Source of the DNA: Chitinophaga sp. YR627
Lineage (GTDB): Bacteria > Bacteroidota > Bacteroidia > Chitinophagales > Chitinophagaceae
Assembly: GCF_900114995.1 (NCBI RefSeq)
Contig: NZ_FOUX01000004.1
Span: 744,001 to 808,000, forward strand
DNA length: 64,000 nt
Reading direction: 5' to 3'
Of this stretch, positions 27,269 to 37,042 are shown piece by piece; positions within the stretch are counted from its first letter, which is position 1, and every line of letters begins with the position of its first letter. Under the pieces are notes generated by a model. It did not search any database. It was not told the origin of the DNA and worked only from the letters and a program-made list of their open reading frames with translations. A program made the position numbers and the translations under genes.

Positions 27269-27748
27269 ATGAAATATATTTCTGGGATTATAGCAATACT
27301 GCTCCTGTCAGTGTTTGCGGCCTGTGAAGATGAGACTAAGACATGTGACTCAACCTTGCTCAGCGACCTGGGTATGAACTTTAAAAAGGATACACTTCAG
27401 GGATTTCTGGTCAAAGACACGATATGGCCCAAAGTAACATTATATGCCATTGGTAACGACTCCGTGCTGATCAGAAGGCAGCCAAGAAGCAGCGCGTTCA
27501 TGCCGCTGGACCCATTACACGATACCTGCAGATTCTACCTGCAACTGGACTCCATCGCTACACCTGATACCCTTACTTTCAGGTATAAAAGAGTGCCCAG
27601 CTTCGTATCTCCGGGATGTGGTTTCGCCACCTTCTTTTCACTGGATACAGTGATCACCACTTATAATACCATTGATTCCATACACATTAACAATAGGGAA
27701 GTAAACAGTTCGAATGATACGCACATTTCTTTATTCTTTATCTATTAG
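27269..27748 (+). CDS. DUF6452-like lipoprotein
   Basis: This short exported protein (159 aa) has a lipoprotein signal peptide (IIAILLLSVFAAC with Cys19). The body is beta-rich with two further conserved-looking cysteines (LHDTCRFYLQLD and VSPGCGFATFF) and the pattern TPDTLTFRYKRVPSFVSPGC. This resembles the DUF6452 family of Bacteroidota. The stop overlaps the start of the next gene by 35 bp, and that gene looks like DUF6048. I recall these two families as neighbours in other Bacteroidota. The two products probably act together at the outer membrane. Function is unknown. Confidence 0.75.
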   Translation: MKYISGIIAILLLSVFAACEDETKTCDSTLLSDLGMNFKKDTLQGFLVKDTIWPKVTLYAIGNDSVLIRRQPRSSAFMPLDPLHDTCRFYLQLDSIATPDTLTFRYKRVPSFVSPGCGFATFFSLDTVITTYNTIDSIHINNREVNSSNDTHISLFFIY

Positions 27749-28565
27749 CCTGGCCGGTCTGCTGACCCAAGCCGCACAGGCACAGGTAAAACCCGCTCCA
27801 GCGGCAAGGGATACCAGTATCAAAAGGACAACCACAGATACTTCCGCTCCCCGCAAACCGGTAAAAGCAACCAGCGAGGTGTTACAACCACCCAGAAAAG
27901 ACTCTTTCTATATCACAGGAGGCGGACTTCGCTTAGGACTGGACATCAGCAGATTTGCGATTCACGCCTTTCAGCCATACCGGACTGACATTGCCATACA
28001 GGGAGATGTTCGCCTCGGCAGAAAGATCTATGCAGCTGCCGAAGTAGGCTTTAACCGTACCTCTCATAGCGACTCAAGCTATACTTACAAAGGCAACGGC
28101 GTATATACCACCCTCGGATTCGATTACGACTTTCTTAAAAAGAAAGATCCGAACGAAAAGAATATGGTGTACCTGGGAGTGCGCTACGGATTTGCAAGAA
28201 ATAGCTATGAAGCCCCCAATTACCTTATCAAAAATGGCTATTGGGATGTAGAAACACCAGGCTCTTTTCCCAAAACCAATATGGTCGCCCACTGGATCGA
28301 ATTAACCTTTGGCATGCGTGTGGAAGCCCTACCCAATTTCTTCCTGGGCTGGGCAGTACGTGAAAAAATCCTGCTGAGCAAAAACTCACCGGATAACTTC
28401 GATCCACTCGTTATACCCGGATTTGGCAGCGGCTCTAAAAGCTCTCAGTTCGACCTGACCTATACGGTATCCTACTATATCCCCTTATATAAGCTGAAGT
28501 TCAACGAAACAAAAAGAATGGAAAAGCTGAAGCGGAAAGAGGAAAAGAAAAAACTACATCAGTAA
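27714..28565 (+). CDS. DUF6048-like outer-membrane protein
   Basis: This 283-aa protein has a signal peptide (FLYSLSISLAGLLTQAAQAQ), a Pro/Thr/Lys-rich linker (about 25-65) and a beta-barrel-like remainder. Repeated amphipathic strands end in aromatic residues (GLRLGLDISRFAIHAF, KIYAAAEVGFNRTSH, VYTTLGFDYDFL, TYTVSYYIPLYKL). The layout fits DUF6048. It ends with a Lys-rich tail (KLKRKEEKKKLHQ). Its start lies inside the DUF6452-like gene, indicating translational coupling. It may be a small outer-membrane barrel of unknown cargo. A terminator follows 15 bp after the stop. Confidence 0.75.
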   Translation: MIRTFLYSLSISLAGLLTQAAQAQVKPAPAARDTSIKRTTTDTSAPRKPVKATSEVLQPPRKDSFYITGGGLRLGLDISRFAIHAFQPYRTDIAIQGDVRLGRKIYAAAEVGFNRTSHSDSSYTYKGNGVYTTLGFDYDFLKKKDPNEKNMVYLGVRYGFARNSYEAPNYLIKNGYWDVETPGSFPKTNMVAHWIELTFGMRVEALPNFFLGWAVREKILLSKNSPDNFDPLVIPGFGSGSKSSQFDLTYTVSYYIPLYKLKFNETKRMEKLKRKEEKKKLHQ

Positions 28566-28578
28566 CATCTTTACATAC

Positions 28579-28617
28579 AAAACGCCCATATTTACTAATA
28601 AATATGGGCGTTTCTCT
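28579..28617. terminator. Terminator after the DUF6048-like gene
   Basis: AAACGCCCATATTTA and TAAATATGGGCGTTT form a 15-bp stem with loop CTAA, followed by TCTCTTTA. The reverse direction also has four T residues, so it may serve both strands. Confidence 0.8.
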
Positions 28618-28711
28618 TTATAACAGCAGCCGCTTTACACAACCCCAACAAACCACAATCTTCGCTGCATTTCAATTCCTAATTCTTAATTTCCTAATTC
28701 CTAATTGCCCT

Positions 28712-29173
28712 TTAGGCCCCTGCTTCCCGGATCATTTCAATATGCGGAATATCATCTTCCAGGTACATTTCACTACTCTGCTGAAAGCCCAGTGAACGGT
28801 AAAACTTATCCAGATACTGCTGCGCACCTATTTTGATAGGCACTTTTCCGTAACGGTCCTCCACAGTGGCAATGGAATGCTCCATCAGCTTTCTGCCGGT
28901 ACCATTGCCCCTGGCACGGGAGGAAGTCACTACCCGCCCGATCGAGCACATATCGAATTTAATCCCCGGACCGAAAATACGTGTATAGGCCACCAGCTCA
29001 TTGTCCAGTGTATCATCATATCCCAGAATATGCAATGCCAGCTGATCCGCATTATCCATATCCTGGAAAACGCATTTTTGCTCTACAACAAACACTTCGC
29101 TACGTAACCGCAACAAGGCATACAGCTCCTGCGTGGTCAGTTCCTCAAATGTCTTAATGGTCCACTTTATCAT
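28712..29173 (-). CDS. GNAT family N-acetyltransferase, ElaA-like
   Basis: This 153-aa protein is a Gcn5-related acetyltransferase that transfers an acetyl group from acetyl-CoA to an amine. The N-terminus matches the ElaA group (ELYALLRLRSEVFVVEQKCVFQDMDN), where the VFVVEQ-x-C-x-(Y/F)-x-D pattern is diagnostic. The acetyl-CoA binding loop is IGRVVTSSRARGNGTGRKLM (motif A, R-x-x-G-x-G). The C-terminal YLDKFYRSLGFQ is the usual motif B region. It is a single gene between a convergent DUF6048-like gene and a divergent ABC gene. The substrate of ElaA-type proteins is not established. Confidence 0.88.
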   Translation of the reverse strand: MIKWTIKTFEELTTQELYALLRLRSEVFVVEQKCVFQDMDNADQLALHILGYDDTLDNELVAYTRIFGPGIKFDMCSIGRVVTSSRARGNGTGRKLMEHSIATVEDRYGKVPIKIGAQQYLDKFYRSLGFQQSSEMYLEDDIPHIEMIREAGA

Positions 29174-29328
29174 AAGAAGAGGATTTTATTGATTCCCATA
29201 TGCAAGATAATCAATTACTAATGTCAGGAAAGAATAGGCTCATCCATCGTAATTACTCATAAAACAATCTCCCTGAATCCGGCAATAAATAATAAATTAG
29301 CGCGAATTAACGAGAAACAGCATAGATT

Positions 29329-30828
29329 ATGAGTACCCAAGCCATGCCATTCCTTTCATTGGAGCATATCACTGTTCGTTACCTGGACAAGACCCTTTTC
29401 ACCGGCCTGGACTGGCATATCAACAAAGGAGAGAACTGGGCGATCACTGGCCCCAGCGGCTCCGGAAAATCCGCCCTGCTAAGTACGATAGCGGGAAAAT
29501 TCAACGTTATTAACGGTAGCATCCAGCATCATTTCAGCGACACCTACCGTAGCGAACATACTGTTACTGATCCATATTTCACCTACCGGGACCTCCTGGC
29601 ACTGGTAGGCCATCATCATACTTTCAGAAACCGTTCCAATACCACAACGGACTTCTACTATCAACAGCGGTTCAATAGTATGGATTCTTCTGATGCGCCG
29701 ACTGTACGGGAATACCTCTACGGAGAATCAGACGGAACGCCAGAACAGACCCCGATCCTGGAACCACTGCGGATTCCGGCACTGATGGACAAAGAACTGA
29801 TCAAACTCTCCAACGGGGAAACCCGTCGGGTAATGATCGCAAAGTCTCTGCTGAAGCAGCCGGTATTGCTCATGCTGGATAATCCTTTCACCGGACTGGA
29901 TGTACAGACGCGTAAGCATTTCACCGGGATGGTGAATAAGATCATAGCCAATGGTACCACCGTATTACTGGTGACTTCCCCTTCAGAAGTCCCCGAAAAT
30001 ATCACCCATGTACTGACGCTGGAGGAAGGCCAGGTAACCGGGAAGTATACACGGGAAGAATACCTGAAAATACCACAGCCGCTCAGTACGCAAAACTGGC
30101 AGGTGGATGAGGACAAGATCCGGGCGATCGTAAAAAACACAAAATCCCCGTTTGAGACCATCATCCGGATGGACCACATAAAAGTGCAGTATGGCGAACA
30201 TTTGATCCTGGATGATGTTAACTGGTTAGTGAAACCCAATGATAAATGGGCCCTTTTAGGTCACAATGGCGCCGGTAAGTCAACCCTGCTGAGCCTGATC
30301 AATGGTGATAATCCACAGGCTTATGCACAGGAACTCTACCTGTTTGACCGTAAACGCGGTACCGGAGAAAGTATCTGGGATATCAAAAAGAAGATAGGTT
30401 TTGTGTCACCCGAGCTCCATCAATACTTCCAGGCAGGCAGTAATTGTCTGCAGGTAGTTGTATCCGGATTTTTTGACATCATTGGCAGCAGCAAACCGGG
30501 TACCGAAGCGCAGCAGGCGCATGCGGCCGCATGGATGGATATACTGGATATCGCTTCATACGCCTCCCACGCCTTCAAAGGTGTACCCGAAAGTGTACAG
30601 CGACTGACCCTCCTGGCCCGCGCCCTGGTAAAAGAGCCCCCATTGCTCATTTTTGACGAACCCTGCCAGGGACTGGACCAGCAACAAAAAGAACATTTTA
30701 AACATGTAATAGATACCCTGTGTAATGTGATGGATCTAACCCTGATCTTTGTTACACATTATCAGGAAGAAATTCCATCGGCCGTTACCAAAGTATTAAA
30801 ACTGGAAAGGGGAAAGGTCATATATTAA
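29329..30828 (+). CDS. Tandem ABC ATPase, ModF/PhrA-like
   Basis: This 499-aa soluble protein has two ABC ATPase domains and no membrane part, the layout of ModF/PhrA proteins. Domain 1 has Walker A GPSGSGKSALLSTIAG, signature KLSNGETRRVMIAKSL and Walker B LLMLDNPFTGLD. Domain 2 has Walker A GHNGAGKSTLLSLING and Walker B LLIFDEPCQGLD. The second signature is unusual: the expected LS-x-G-(E/Q) is replaced by GVPESVQRLTLLARAL, while the rest of the helix is intact. The acidic residue after the first Walker B aspartate is also changed (DNP instead of DEP). The role of the family is unclear (molybdate-linked or photorepair-linked names). No transporter genes are adjacent. Confidence 0.85.
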   Translation: MSTQAMPFLSLEHITVRYLDKTLFTGLDWHINKGENWAITGPSGSGKSALLSTIAGKFNVINGSIQHHFSDTYRSEHTVTDPYFTYRDLLALVGHHHTFRNRSNTTTDFYYQQRFNSMDSSDAPTVREYLYGESDGTPEQTPILEPLRIPALMDKELIKLSNGETRRVMIAKSLLKQPVLLMLDNPFTGLDVQTRKHFTGMVNKIIANGTTVLLVTSPSEVPENITHVLTLEEGQVTGKYTREEYLKIPQPLSTQNWQVDEDKIRAIVKNTKSPFETIIRMDHIKVQYGEHLILDDVNWLVKPNDKWALLGHNGAGKSTLLSLINGDNPQAYAQELYLFDRKRGTGESIWDIKKKIGFVSPELHQYFQAGSNCLQVVVSGFFDIIGSSKPGTEAQQAHAAAWMDILDIASYASHAFKGVPESVQRLTLLARALVKEPPLLIFDEPCQGLDQQQKEHFKHVIDTLCNVMDLTLIFVTHYQEEIPSAVTKVLKLERGKVIY

Positions 30829-30878
30829 TTTAATAACGCATTTGTTTACCTTTATATCTTAAACAGCATTTAAGCCTC

Positions 30879-33800
30879 ATGGGTCCCAAAAAACGTCTGG
30901 CGGTCGTCTCCGCCTTTGCTGTGTGCCTGTTAATCTCTTGCATCACAGCCTGTAGAAATACAAAAAAAGTCATGAACCCTGCACTGGCGAAATACATCGA
31001 AGCCTATACCGCTGGTGTTATTTCCAGGCAGAGCACTATCCGGGTACAATTAACCAGTAATGCGAATGTAACCCACACGCAGAATGAGCCTGTGGATGAA
31101 GATCTTTTCAAATTCAGCCCTGGTATCAAAGGAAAAGCCTACTGGGTAGATGCGACCACGATCGAATTCCGGCCGGATGCCAACCTCGAAGCCGGTAAGA
31201 CCTATAACGCCACCTTTAAACTGGGCAAGGTCATGAAGGTGGAAAGCGATCTGAAAGAATTTGACTTCGAATTCAAGGTCATCAAACCTTCCTACGCGAT
31301 CGAAGACTACGGTCTGAAAGCCACCAACAGCAATACGCTGAATAAAATGACTTTCTCCGGCGCCATCACCACCGCCGATACCGAAGACCCGCAACAGATA
31401 GAAAAGATCGTCAGCGCTTCCTATCAGGGTAAAAAAGTAGCGATCACCTGGCAGCACAATGCAGCAGACAAGATCTCTACCTTTACCATTGACAACCTAG
31501 GTCGTGCTGATAAAGGACAAGGTTCCCGTCAGCTGGAAATCACCTGGGATGGTAAACCCCTGAAAGTAGATAACGTATCTGGTAAAAAGACGGTAGAAGT
31601 ACCTGCTGTCTCCGACTTCAAAGTACTGGAAGTTCGTGCGGTAGCCGAAGAAGAACAATACATCCTGGTACAGTTTTCCGACCCTATCAGCGTTGCACAG
31701 TCTCTGGATGGTCTGATCGGCGTAAGTGGCGTAAGCGATCTCCGCTTCTCCATTGACGGTAGTGAAGTAAAGGTATTTGGTCCAACCAGATTTGAGGGCA
31801 ACTTTAACGTCATTGTCAACGAAGGCATACTGAACGTAGCAGATGCGAAACTCGAGCAGAGCTTTTCTGCGAATGTAGTCTTCGAAAACACACAGCCTTC
31901 CGTTACCATTCCGGGCAAAGGAGTGATCCTGCCGGAAAGCAATAAACTGGTGATGCCATTCGAAGCAGTGAACCTCAGTGCGGTAGATGTGACCATCATC
32001 AAAATCTATGAGAATAATATCCCGCAATATCTCCAGCAGAACTCCCTCGATGGTAGTCAGGAACTGCGCCGCGTAGGTCGTCCGGTAGTGGAAAAGACCA
32101 TTCGCCTGGATGCTGATAAGTCCCTGAATCTGCATAAACGCAACCGCTTCTTCCTCGATATGGAGAAACTGCTGCGTACAGAGCCGGGAGCTATCTATCG
32201 TGTAACGATCGGTTTCCGTAAATCATACTCCCTGCTGGGTTGCTCCTCAACTGATAGCGGCAGCAGCAGCGACGGAGAAGGCAATAGCGAAGAAAGCGAA
32301 GAAGAGTACTATGGCGGTTACTACGGCAATGACAAGGTCGATGAAGACGATGATTTCTGGCGCCGTTATGACAGCTATTACCCTTATGGTTATTCCTGGG
32401 AACAGCGCGATAACCCATGCTCTAACTCTTACTACAATAAAGACAGATGGGCTTCCCGCAACGTTTTCTCCTCTAATATCGGTCTGACCGCTAAAAGAGG
32501 AAATGATAACAGTATGCTCGTCGCTGTAACAGATATCCGCGACACCAAACCAATGATCGGTGTCGAACTGGAACTTCTCGACTATCAGAACCAGGTGATC
32601 TTCAAAACCAAAAGTGATGGAGACGGTCTGGCTACCTTCGATCTGAAACGTAAACCCTACCTGCTCATCGCTAAAAAAGATGCAGAAAGAGGTTACCTGA
32701 AACTGGATGATGGTAACTCCCTGCCACTGGGTCGTTTTGATGTAAAAGGGGAAGATGTACAGAGTGGTATCAAAGGATTCCTCTACGGTGAACGTGGTGT
32801 ATGGCGCCCGGGTGATACCCTGTTCCTGTCCTTCATCCTGGAAGACAAACAGAAGAAACTGCCGGAAAATCACCCGGTAACACTGGAACTCTACAATCCA
32901 AAAGGACAGCTGTACAGACAACTCAACGCTTTACAGTCTGTAAATGGATTCTACAGCTTTACAACAGCTACCGGCGCCAATGATCCTACCGGTAACTGGA
33001 CCGCGAAAGTTAAAGTAGGTGGAGCCGTATTCACCAAAAACCTGCGTATCGAAACAGTAAAGCCTAACAGGCTGAAAATAGACCTGAACTTTGGTAAGAA
33101 CACAACCCTTTCCAAAGCAGATGCGACAGAAGGTACCCTGAACGCCCGCTGGATGTTCGGCGCTACCGCACAAAACCTGAAAGCGAAAGTGGACGTCTCT
33201 TTAACACAGCAGACAACCAGCTTCAAAAACTTCCAGAACTACCGTTTTGATGATCCGATCACACACTTCGAATCAGAAAGCAAGACGATCTTCGAAAGCA
33301 GTCTGAATGAGAATGGTACTGCTCCGGTGAAAGTAAATCTGCCACTGGGCAAACTGGCCCCAGGTCAGCTGAAAGCCAGCTTTGAGATCAAGGTATTTGA
33401 ACCAGGTGGCGATTTCAGTATCGACCATTTCTCCATGCCTTACAATCCGTTCGCCACCTATGCAGGTATCAGAATGCCTGAAGGTGACCGTATGACAGGT
33501 ATGTTGCTCACCGATAAAGATCACCCGATCAGCATTGTCAATGTAGACGAAAATGGTAACCTGCTCAGCGGTAACCAGGATGTACAGGTTGAACTGTACA
33601 AAGTACGCTGGCGCTGGTGGTGGGATGAGAACAGTGAAGATGAATTCAGCAACTTCACCCAGGATAGCTACAACCAGCTGCTGAAGAAAGAAACCATGAC
33701 CTTACATGGTGGTAAAGGCACCTGGAACCTGCAGATCAAATATCCTGACTGGGGTCGCTACCTCGTACGTGTAAAAGACCTGAAAAGTGGTCATACCACC

Positions 33801-36479
33801 GGACAGGCCGTATATATCGACTGGCCGGGATGGGCAGAAAGGGTACAGAAAGAAAATCCTTCCGAAGCAGCCATGCTGGTATTCACATCGGATAAGAGCC
33901 AGTACAATGTAGGTGATGATATCACCCTCACCATCCCAAGCAGCGAAGGCGGCCGCGGACTGGTAAGCATAGAAACCGGCAGCAAGGTGCTGAAGACCTT
34001 CTGGATCAGCACAGAGAAAGGACAGACCGTTTACAAGTTCAAGGCGGAAAAGGAAATGTCTCCGAACATCTATGTGAACGTGAGCCTGTTGCAGAAACAT
34101 GCACAGACAGTAAACGACCTGCCGATCCGCATGTATGGTGTTATTCCAATTACGATCAATGACGCCAATACCGTCCTGAAACCGGTGATCAGTATGCCTG
34201 ATAAACTGGAACCAGAACAGAATGCCAGCATCACGGTATCTGAAGCAAACGGTAAATCCATGACCTACACCATCGCACTGGTGGATGAAGGCCTGCTGGA
34301 TCTGACCCGTTTCAAAACACCGGATCCACATAGCGTCTTCTACGCACGCGAAGCACTGGGCGTGAAAACCTGGGATCTCTTCGATTATGTGATCGGTGCA
34401 TGGGGCGGTGATATGGAACGCATCCTCAGCATTGGTGGTGACGAAGGTCTGAATAAAAATGCAGGCAGCGCGAAAGCAAACCGCTTCAAGCCTGTGGTAA
34501 TTTTCATGGGGCCATTCACTTCCAAAGGAGGAAAACAGACACATAATTTCAAACTGCCACCATATGTAGGTTCTGTGAAAGCGATGGTAGTAGCAGGCCA
34601 GGATGGTGCTTACGGCTCTGCTGAGAAAGCAGTAGCTGTAAAGAAACCACTGATGCTCCTCACTACATTACCACGCGTATTGGGCCCATCAGAAACGATC
34701 CAGATGCCGGTAACCGTATTCGGCATGGAAAACAATATCCGTTCGGCTAAGGTAACGCTGGCTACCAGTCCGCTGCTGGAAGTAGTAGGCGAGCGTACCA
34801 AAACCGTTACCTTCACACAACCGGGCGAGCAGATCGTATACTTCGATGTACATGTGAAACCTGGCGTAGGTGTGGCGAAAGTAAAAGTGACCGCTACCAG
34901 CGGCGCTGCAAAAGCAGAAGAAGAAACTGAACTGGAAGTGCGTAACCCTAATCCGGTGATCACTACCGTTCAGGAATCCACATTACAGGGAGGTCAAAGC
35001 TGGAGTACCGCGTATAAACCTGCTGGTATGGCCGGCACCAACACAGGTGTACTGGAAGTATCTACTATCCCTGCCCTGAATCTCGCAAAACGTCTGAACT
35101 ACCTGATACAATATCCACACGGTTGCGTAGAACAAACTACCTCCAGTGTATTCCCGCAACTGGCACTGAACCAGCTGATGGACCTGAAACCAAATGAACT
35201 GGCTAACGTTGAGAAAAATGTAAAAGCCGGTATCGGACGCCTGAAAGGCTTCCAGACATCCGACGGAGGTCTGAGCTACTGGCCGGGTGAGGCAACATCA
35301 GACGAGTGGGGTACCAACTATGCCGGACACTTCCTGCTGGAAGCACAGGCAAAAGGATATGAACTGCCAACGGGTATGCTCGACCAATGGAAGAAATACC
35401 AGCGTAATAAGGCAGGTTCCTGGGCGCCGTCTACCAACAATTTCTATGGTGGCGACCTCACACAGGCATACCGCCTCTACCTGCTGGCATTGGCTAAAAT
35501 ACCTGAACTGGGCGCTATGAACCGCCTGAAAGAGTTCAGGTATCTGTCTGCCGAAGCGAAATGGAGACTGGCTGCTGCCTACAAATTATCCGGTCAGCCG
35601 GAACTGGCAAACAGTCTGGTACAGGGCTTACCAATGGAAGTAAAACCATTCAATCAGCTGGGTGGTACCTTCGGTTCCGATCTGCGCGATAAGGCGATGA
35701 TCCTGGAAACACTGACTATCCTCGGACAGCGTACCCGCGCAAACGAGCTGTTACGTCAGATCGCCGCTAATCTGTCACAGGAAACCTGGTACAGCACACA
35801 AACCACTGCATATGCACTCATCGCAGTTGCGAAATATTGCGGCGTAAATACCAGCGGTAACAAGATGAACTTCAGTTACACCCTGAACGGTAGCAGCAAT
35901 ACAGTGAATGCCGCTTCTTATGTAACACAGGTACCGGTTACGGTTAATAGCGATGGTAATATCAGCATCCAGAACAAAGGCCAGAACGTACTGTACACCC
36001 GCCTGATCCTCCAGGGACGTCCGGAAGCAGGTCAGGAACCAAACGTTCCAAACAATCCTGATGTACTGGATATCCAGGTGAAATACAGCACCCGCGATGG
36101 TAAAGTACTGGACCCAGCAGCTATGCGTCAGGGTGCAGACTTTATGGCTACTGTAACCATCCGTAACCCGGGCAAACGTGGTTATTATGAACAGATGGCA
36201 CTGACTGAAATATTCCCAAGCGGATGGGAGATCATCAATACCCGTTTGCTGGAAAATGACAGCACCTTCAGTTCATCACCATTCACTTACAAAGACATCC
36301 GTGATGACAGGGTATACACCTACTTCAACATTGAAGAGGGCAAAACCCGTACTTACAGTGTCCTGCTGAATGCAGCCTACCTCGGCCGTTACTACCTGCC
36401 GGCGGTATCCTGTGAAGCGATGTATGATAACACCATACACGCATTCCTGCCAGGTAAATGGGTGGAAGTTGTGAAGTAA
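30879..36479 (+). CDS. Bacterial alpha-2-macroglobulin lipoprotein
   Basis: This 1866-aa envelope protein of the alpha-2-macroglobulin family traps proteases that breach the envelope. A lipoprotein signal peptide (AFAVCLLISCITAC) is followed by MG-type beta domains, an MG2-like block (SGIKGFLYGERGVWRPGDTL), the bait region and the thioester domain. The thioester motif is intact: GCVEQ with Cys1416 and Gln1419 (PHGCVEQTTSS), so it is the covalent-trapping type. An acidic Ser/Glu/Tyr/Gly-rich low-complexity insert at about residues 455-525 (SEESEEEYYGGYYGNDK) is unusual. The next plus-strand gene is pbpC, the classic partner that repairs peptidoglycan, but a strong terminator lies between them. 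Codon use suggests high expression. Confidence 0.93.
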   Translation: MGPKKRLAVVSAFAVCLLISCITACRNTKKVMNPALAKYIEAYTAGVISRQSTIRVQLTSNANVTHTQNEPVDEDLFKFSPGIKGKAYWVDATTIEFRPDANLEAGKTYNATFKLGKVMKVESDLKEFDFEFKVIKPSYAIEDYGLKATNSNTLNKMTFSGAITTADTEDPQQIEKIVSASYQGKKVAITWQHNAADKISTFTIDNLGRADKGQGSRQLEITWDGKPLKVDNVSGKKTVEVPAVSDFKVLEVRAVAEEEQYILVQFSDPISVAQSLDGLIGVSGVSDLRFSIDGSEVKVFGPTRFEGNFNVIVNEGILNVADAKLEQSFSANVVFENTQPSVTIPGKGVILPESNKLVMPFEAVNLSAVDVTIIKIYENNIPQYLQQNSLDGSQELRRVGRPVVEKTIRLDADKSLNLHKRNRFFLDMEKLLRTEPGAIYRVTIGFRKSYSLLGCSSTDSGSSSDGEGNSEESEEEYYGGYYGNDKVDEDDDFWRRYDSYYPYGYSWEQRDNPCSNSYYNKDRWASRNVFSSNIGLTAKRGNDNSMLVAVTDIRDTKPMIGVELELLDYQNQVIFKTKSDGDGLATFDLKRKPYLLIAKKDAERGYLKLDDGNSLPLGRFDVKGEDVQSGIKGFLYGERGVWRPGDTLFLSFILEDKQKKLPENHPVTLELYNPKGQLYRQLNALQSVNGFYSFTTATGANDPTGNWTAKVKVGGAVFTKNLRIETVKPNRLKIDLNFGKNTTLSKADATEGTLNARWMFGATAQNLKAKVDVSLTQQTTSFKNFQNYRFDDPITHFESESKTIFESSLNENGTAPVKVNLPLGKLAPGQLKASFEIKVFEPGGDFSIDHFSMPYNPFATYAGIRMPEGDRMTGMLLTDKDHPISIVNVDENGNLLSGNQDVQVELYKVRWRWWWDENSEDEFSNFTQDSYNQLLKKETMTLHGGKGTWNLQIKYPDWGRYLVRVKDLKSGHTTGQAVYIDWPGWAERVQKENPSEAAMLVFTSDKSQYNVGDDITLTIPSSEGGRGLVSIETGSKVLKTFWISTEKGQTVYKFKAEKEMSPNIYVNVSLLQKHAQTVNDLPIRMYGVIPITINDANTVLKPVISMPDKLEPEQNASITVSEANGKSMTYTIALVDEGLLDLTRFKTPDPHSVFYAREALGVKTWDLFDYVIGAWGGDMERILSIGGDEGLNKNAGSAKANRFKPVVIFMGPFTSKGGKQTHNFKLPPYVGSVKAMVVAGQDGAYGSAEKAVAVKKPLMLLTTLPRVLGPSETIQMPVTVFGMENNIRSAKVTLATSPLLEVVGERTKTVTFTQPGEQIVYFDVHVKPGVGVAKVKVTATSGAAKAEEETELEVRNPNPVITTVQESTLQGGQSWSTAYKPAGMAGTNTGVLEVSTIPALNLAKRLNYLIQYPHGCVEQTTSSVFPQLALNQLMDLKPNELANVEKNVKAGIGRLKGFQTSDGGLSYWPGEATSDEWGTNYAGHFLLEAQAKGYELPTGMLDQWKKYQRNKAGSWAPSTNNFYGGDLTQAYRLYLLALAKIPELGAMNRLKEFRYLSAEAKWRLAAAYKLSGQPELANSLVQGLPMEVKPFNQLGGTFGSDLRDKAMILETLTILGQRTRANELLRQIAANLSQETWYSTQTTAYALIAVAKYCGVNTSGNKMNFSYTLNGSSNTVNAASYVTQVPVTVNSDGNISIQNKGQNVLYTRLILQGRPEAGQEPNVPNNPDVLDIQVKYSTRDGKVLDPAAMRQGADFMATVTIRNPGKRGYYEQMALTEIFPSGWEIINTRLLENDSTFSSSPFTYKDIRDDRVYTYFNIEEGKTRTYSVLLNAAYLGRYYLPAVSCEAMYDNTIHAFLPGKWVEVVK

Positions 36480-36524
36480 TTAGCAATTAAAAATTAAGGA
36501 TTAAGGCTTAAGAATTAAGCCTAT

Positions 36525-36562
36525 AGAACGGCGCTTCGACACCCGAAGCGCCGTTCTTTTTT
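36525..36562 (+). terminator. Terminator after the alpha-2-macroglobulin gene
   Basis: AGAACGGCGCTTCG and CGAAGCGCCGTTCT form a perfect 14-bp stem with a 5-base loop, followed by six T residues. It is 46 bp beyond the stop codon. Confidence 0.92.
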
Positions 36563-36618
36563 AATAGCCCATTGTAACATATTATTCCAGATAATCAATC
36601 TTCACTGCTTTTCCATAC

Positions 36619-37020
36619 TTGACTCCTAAAACCCAAAGCAACGCAGGAATAATGCGAAGGTTCCAGATGGTAAAGCGGACCTTAGCCCGTCCCCTGCAAA
36701 AAGCTAACGCCCAACCAAAGCTCCAACCCCCAGCCCCCACCAATTGCCACATCCACATCCTTAACGGGCATCAGTCCGCGACACCATCTGAAACCGCAGC
36801 GTATCTCCTGCCTATAACTCAAACCACAACGTACCTCTTGCCCATAAAGCACCCTTCAACCCAACACCAACTTGTTACTTCCAAATACTTAAAGGCCGTC
36901 AGTCCGCAACACCATCTGAAACCGCAGCATTATCTCCTGCCGATAAAACAAACCGCAACCAAAACCCCAGCATCCACATACTTAACGGCCATCAGCTATC
37001 CTAAACCACATCTCCCTAAC
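36619..37020. repeat. G-poor, C/A-rich imperfect direct repeats
   Basis: This spacer upstream of pbpC is strikingly poor in G on the plus strand. A unit of about 128 bp is repeated: 36761-36830 and 36889-36959 share TCAGTCCGC-R-ACACCATCTG followed by AAACCGCAGC and ATCTCCTGCC. A third partial copy starts at 36982 (TTAACGGCCATCAG). Inside a unit there is a shorter 28-bp repeat (GTATCTCCTGCCTATAA and GTACCTCTTGCCCATAA). An open frame spans the repeats but is an artefact of the absence of stop codons in such DNA. Confidence 0.7.
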
Positions 37021-37042
37021 TATAAATTCGTAATTTAGCACT

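Noticed and set aside
36619..37038. A 139-codon plus-strand open frame upstream of pbpC
   Set aside because: It lies wholly in C/A-rich direct repeats and encodes repetitive low-complexity residues (YLLPI repeats). Absence of stops is explained by base composition.
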